Below are positions 61,010 to 64,000 of a stretch of 64,000 nt of DNA, one piece after another (positions within the stretch are counted from its first letter, which is position 1; each line of letters opens with the position of its first letter). Position numbers and translations under genes: made by a program. The notes beneath the pieces were generated by a model that saw nothing but the letters and a program-made list of their open reading frames with translations, made no database searches and was not told the DNA's origin. The stretch is from Calliopsis andreniformis (taxonomy: Eukaryota; Arthropoda; Insecta; Hymenoptera; Andrenidae), in assembly GCF_051401765.1 (NCBI RefSeq), contig NW_027480482.1, positions 1,302,001 through 1,366,000 of the forward strand. The letters run 5' to 3'.

Positions 61010-64000
61010 GGGTATTGAGGATTGAAGAATGAGCATTGAGGATTGAGGATTGAGGATTGAAGATTGAGTATTGAGGGTTGCAGTTTGCGGATTGAGGATT
61101 AAGGATTGAGGATTGAGGATGAGGGCTGAGGGTTGAGGATTGAGGTTTGAGGACTGAGGACTGAGGATTGAGGATTGAGGATTGAAGGTTGAGTATTGAG
61201 GATTCAGGATTGAGGACTCGGGATTGAGGTTTGAGGACTGAGGATTGAGGATTGAGGATTGAGGATTGCGGATTGAAGATTGAGGATTGAGGATTGAGGA
61301 CTGAGTATTGATTACTGTGGATTGAGGTTTGGGGAATGAGGATTGAGGTTTGAGGACTGAGGAATGAGGATTGAGGGTTGAGAATTGAGGATTGAGGATT
61401 GAGGATTGAAGATTGAGGATTGGGTGTTGAGGATTGAAGAATGAGGGTTGAGGATTGAGGATTGAGGATTGAGGATTGAGGATTGAGGATTGAGGATTGA
61501 GGATTGAAGATTGAGGATTGGGTATTGAGGATTGAAGAATGAGGATTGAGGATTGAGGATTGAGGATTGAGTATGGAGGATTGAGGATTGAAGAATGAGG
61601 ATTGAGGATTGAGGATAGAGGACTGAGGATTGAAGATTGAGTATTGAGGACTGAGGACTGAGGATTGACGATTGAGAATAGAGGATTTAGGTTTGAGAAT
61701 TGAAGATTTAGGATTGGGTATTGAGGATTGAAGAATGAGGATTGAGGATTGGGTATAGAGGATTGAAGAATGAGGATTGAGGATTGAGGATTGAGGACTG
61801 AGGATTGAAGATTGAGGGTTGAGGATTGAAGAATGAGGATTGAGGATTGAGGATTGAGGGTTGACGATTGAAGATTGAATATTGATGATTGAAGGTTGAG
61901 GATCGAGGATTGTGGGTTGTGGATTGAGGACGAGGACTGAGGGTTGAGTATTGATGTTTGAGGTCTGAGGATTGAGGATTGAGGATTGAGGATTGAGAAT
62001 TGAGGATTGAGGATTGAGGATTGAAGATTGAGGATTGGGTATTGAGGATTGAAGAATGAGGATTGAGGATTGAGGATAGAGGACTGAGTATTGAAGATTG
62101 AGTATTGAGGATTGAAGATTGAGGATTGAGGATTGAGTATTGAAGATTGAGGATTTGGGACTGAGGATTGAAGATTGAGGATTGATGATTGAGGATTGAG
62201 GATTGAGGATTGAGGATTGAGGATTGAGGATTGAAGATTGAGGATTGGGTATTGAGGATTGAAGAATGAGGGTTGATGATTGAAATCTGTGAGTTGAGGA
62301 TATTCTATTGATGATTGAGGATTGACAATTGATTTTTGAGGAATGAGGGCTGAAGATTGAGGATTCAGGATTGAGGACTCGGGATTGAGGTTTGAGGACT
62401 GAGGATTGAGGATTGAGGATTGAGGATTGAGGATTGAGGATTGAAGATTGAGGATTGGGTATTGAGTATTGAACATTGAGGATTGAGGGTTGAGTATTGA
62501 GGATTGAGGATTGAGGATTGAAGATTGAATATTGATGATTGAAGGTTGAGGTTCGAGGATTGAGGGTTGTGGATTGAGGACGAGGACTGAGGGTTGAGTA
62601 TTGATGTTTGAGATCTGTGGATTGAGGATTGAGGATTGAGAATTGAGGAATGAGGATTGAGGGTTGAAGATTGAGGATTGGGTGTTGAGGATTGAAGAAT
62701 GAGTATTGAGGATTGAGGATTGAGGATTGAGGATTGAAGATTGAGTATTGAGGATTGAGGATTGAGGATTGAGGATTGAGGATTGAGGATTGAGGATTGA
62801 GGATTGAGGATTGAGGATTGCGGATCGAGGATTGAAGATTGAGGATTGAGGATTGAGGATTGAGGATTGAGGATTGATGATTCAGTATTGAGGGCTGAAT
62901 GTTGAGAATTGAGGATTGAGGATTGAGCATTGAAGACTGAGTATTGAGGATTGAAGGTTGAGGATTGTGGATTGAGGGTTGAGAATTGAGTATTGAATAT
63001 TGAGGATTGTGGACTGGGGGTTGAGGGTTGAGTGATGAGAATTGATGTTTGTGTATAGAGATTTGAAGATTGCAGATTGAGTATTGAGTAATGAAATCTG
63101 TGAATTGATGATATTCTATTGAGGATTGAGGATTGACAACTGATTGTTGAGGAGTGAGGGCTGTAGATTGAGGATTCAGGATTGAGGAATAAGGATTGAG
63201 GTTTGAGGACTGAGGATTGAGGATTGAGGATTGAGGATTGAGGATTGAGGATTGAAGATTGAGGATTGAGGATTGATGGTTGTGGATTGAGGACGAGGAC
63301 TCAGGGATGAGTATTGATGTTTGAGTTCTGAGGATTGAGGATTGAGGATTGAGAATTGAGGATTGAGGGTTGAGGATTGAAGATTGTGGATTGGGTATTG
63401 AGGATTGAAGGATGGGGATTGAGGATTGAGGATTGAGGATTGAGGATTGAAGATTGAGTATTGGGGATTCAAGATTGAGGATTGAGGATTGAGTATTGAA
63501 TATTGAGGATTTGGGACAGAGGATTGAAGATTGAGGATTGATGATTGAGGATTGGGTATTGAGGATTGAAGAATGAGGATTGAGGATTGAGGATTGAGGA
63601 TTGAGGATTGAAGATTGAGTATTGAGGATTGAAGGTTGACGGTTGAGGATTGAGGATTGAGGATTGAGGATTGAGGATTGAGGATTGAGGATTGAAGATT
63701 GAGTATTGAGGATTGAAGATTGATGATTGAGGATTGAGGATTGAGGATTGAGGATTGAGGATTGAAGATTGAGGATTGAAGATTGAGTATTGAGGATTGA
63801 AGATTGAGGATTGAGGATTGCGGATTTAGGATTGAGGATTGAAGATTGAGGATTGGGGACAGAGTGCTGAGGGTAGACTGATGAGAATTGATGTTTGTGG
63901 ATAGAGATTTGAAGATTGCAGATTGAGTATTGAGTAATGAAAACTGTGAGTTGATGATATTCTATTGAGGATTGAGGATTGGCAACTGATTGTTGAGGAG
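60790..64000. repeat. 3,912-bp-period repeat, copy 2 (cut by the window end)
   Basis: The partner of 56878 onward, with epsilon (62299), beta (63110) and gamma (63956). The window ends inside the gamma module, so the period may continue beyond it. Divergence from copy 1 is very low by eye (scattered single substitutions), which suggests the youngest large duplication here. Confidence 0.84.

Larger units (their letters stand above)
1..64000. repeat. Heptanucleotide satellite array, unit GAGGATT (+ strand)
   Basis: The entire window can be read as consecutive 7-bp units of consensus GAGGATT, from the first base to the last, with no flank visible at either end. Common variants are GAAGATT, GAGTATT, GGGTATT, GAGGACT, GCGGATT, CAGGATT, GAGGTTT and GAGGGTT. 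The register is held by substitutions; 6-bp and 8-bp units are rare and sit at recurrent places. The consensus has three G, two A, two T and no C on the + strand, so strand asymmetry is extreme. The longest pure runs I see are about 12 units (for example 4602-4685). No gene, RNA gene, mobile element or CRISPR array was found on either strand, so every interval lacking a gene is this array. The extent and nested structure suggest satellite DNA of a eukaryotic genome; this is inference, because nothing in the window identifies a taxon. Confidence 0.97.

Noticed and set aside
1..64000. Telomeric repeat (plant-type TTTAGGG heptamer)
   Set aside because: The rotated unit TTGAGGA differs from TTTAGGG at two of seven positions, and there are no runs of TTTAGGG or TTAGGG. 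TTTAGGA occurs only as an isolated variant unit.
1..64000. CRISPR array
   Set aside because: Repeats of 7 bp with no unique spacers; the modules are tandem relatives of each other, not repeat-spacer alternation.
1..64000. Cyanobacterial-type short heptanucleotide repeat (STRR) locus
   Set aside because: The 7-bp length is shared, but the consensus differs from those I know, the size is orders of magnitude larger and there are no bacterial genes around. Kept only as a weak alternative.
1..64000. Pure assembly artefact
   Set aside because: Copies differ by many consistent substitutions, indels in whole heptamers and nested rearrangements, which a looped assembly would not invent. Individual large duplications (5,247, 3,912 and 4,871 bp) could still be misassembled and need read support.
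1..64000. CENP-B box or other known centromere motif
   Set aside because: No match to the TTCG...CGGGA pattern was found. A centromeric role cannot be argued from sequence alone.

Overview
The whole 64,000-base window is one uninterrupted tandem-repeat array, and I found no gene in it. The repeat unit is 7 bp, GAGGATT on the + strand (AATCCTC on the - strand). Most units match the consensus or differ from it by one or two substitutions. The array runs off both ends of the window and contains no unique-sequence island, tRNA, rRNA, CRISPR array, transposon or recognisable protein domain. All long open frames lie on the - strand. They arise because the pure unit has no stop codon on that strand in any of its three frames, each of which reads as a cyclic SILNPQS heptapeptide. 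The + strand gives TGA once per 21 bp in every frame.

Organism: the sequence contains no gene or signature that identifies it. An array larger than 64 kb with several nested levels of higher-order repetition fits satellite DNA in heterochromatin of a eukaryotic nuclear genome best. Bacteria, notably heterocystous cyanobacteria, do carry heptanucleotide short tandem repeats, but the arrays known to me are far shorter. I treat 'eukaryotic satellite' as the leading inference, not a demonstrated fact.

Architecture: the array has at least three levels. Level 1 is the heptamer; pure runs reach only about 12 units (for example 4602-4685). Level 2 is a set of recurring, strongly diverged but in-register modules of about 110-190 bp. 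The clearest carries a GATATTCTATTG or GATATGCTATTG core about 60 times, in six recurrent subtypes that I call alpha to zeta, plus a few odd copies. Level 3 is the arrangement of these subtypes in a preferred order, alpha, zeta, (P and M modules), epsilon, beta, gamma, delta, then alpha again, with one cycle taking about 5-7.5 kb. Larger and smaller duplications are laid over this: periods of 5,247 bp (3.6-11.5 kb), 4.87 kb (34.4-43.5 kb) and 3,912 bp (56.9-64 kb); tandem doublings of about 2,236, 1,802, 1,570, 216, 182 and 140 bp; and displaced copies of several kb at offsets near 31,279, 28,235, 34,527 and 9,579 bp.

Region by region: 0-1.6 kb is a zeta/P/M stretch; 1.6-3.56 kb is epsilon-epsilon-beta; 3.57-11.55 kb is the 5,247-bp period around a beta-gamma-delta stretch; 11.55-16.2 kb has two epsilon doublets separated by a chimeric delta tail, then beta-gamma-delta; 16.2-21 kb is alpha plus a doubled zeta/P/M unit; 21-25.2 kb is a doubled beta-gamma-delta unit; 25.2-28.4 kb is a 1.57-kb doublet; 28.5-34.4 kb runs from P/M through epsilon-beta-gamma into a rearranged zeta zone; 34.4-43.5 kb is the 4.87-kb doublet; 43.5-49.2 kb is alpha fused to P/M followed by epsilon-epsilon-beta-gamma-delta; 49.2-56.5 kb is a displaced copy of 16.2-25 kb; 56.9-64 kb is the 3,912-bp doublet. 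Nearly every length difference between related copies that I measured is a whole number of heptamers, which points to unequal exchange or slippage in register. No biological system (defence, biosynthesis, mobile element) is encoded here. What deserves attention is the repeat hierarchy and its conserved diverged modules.
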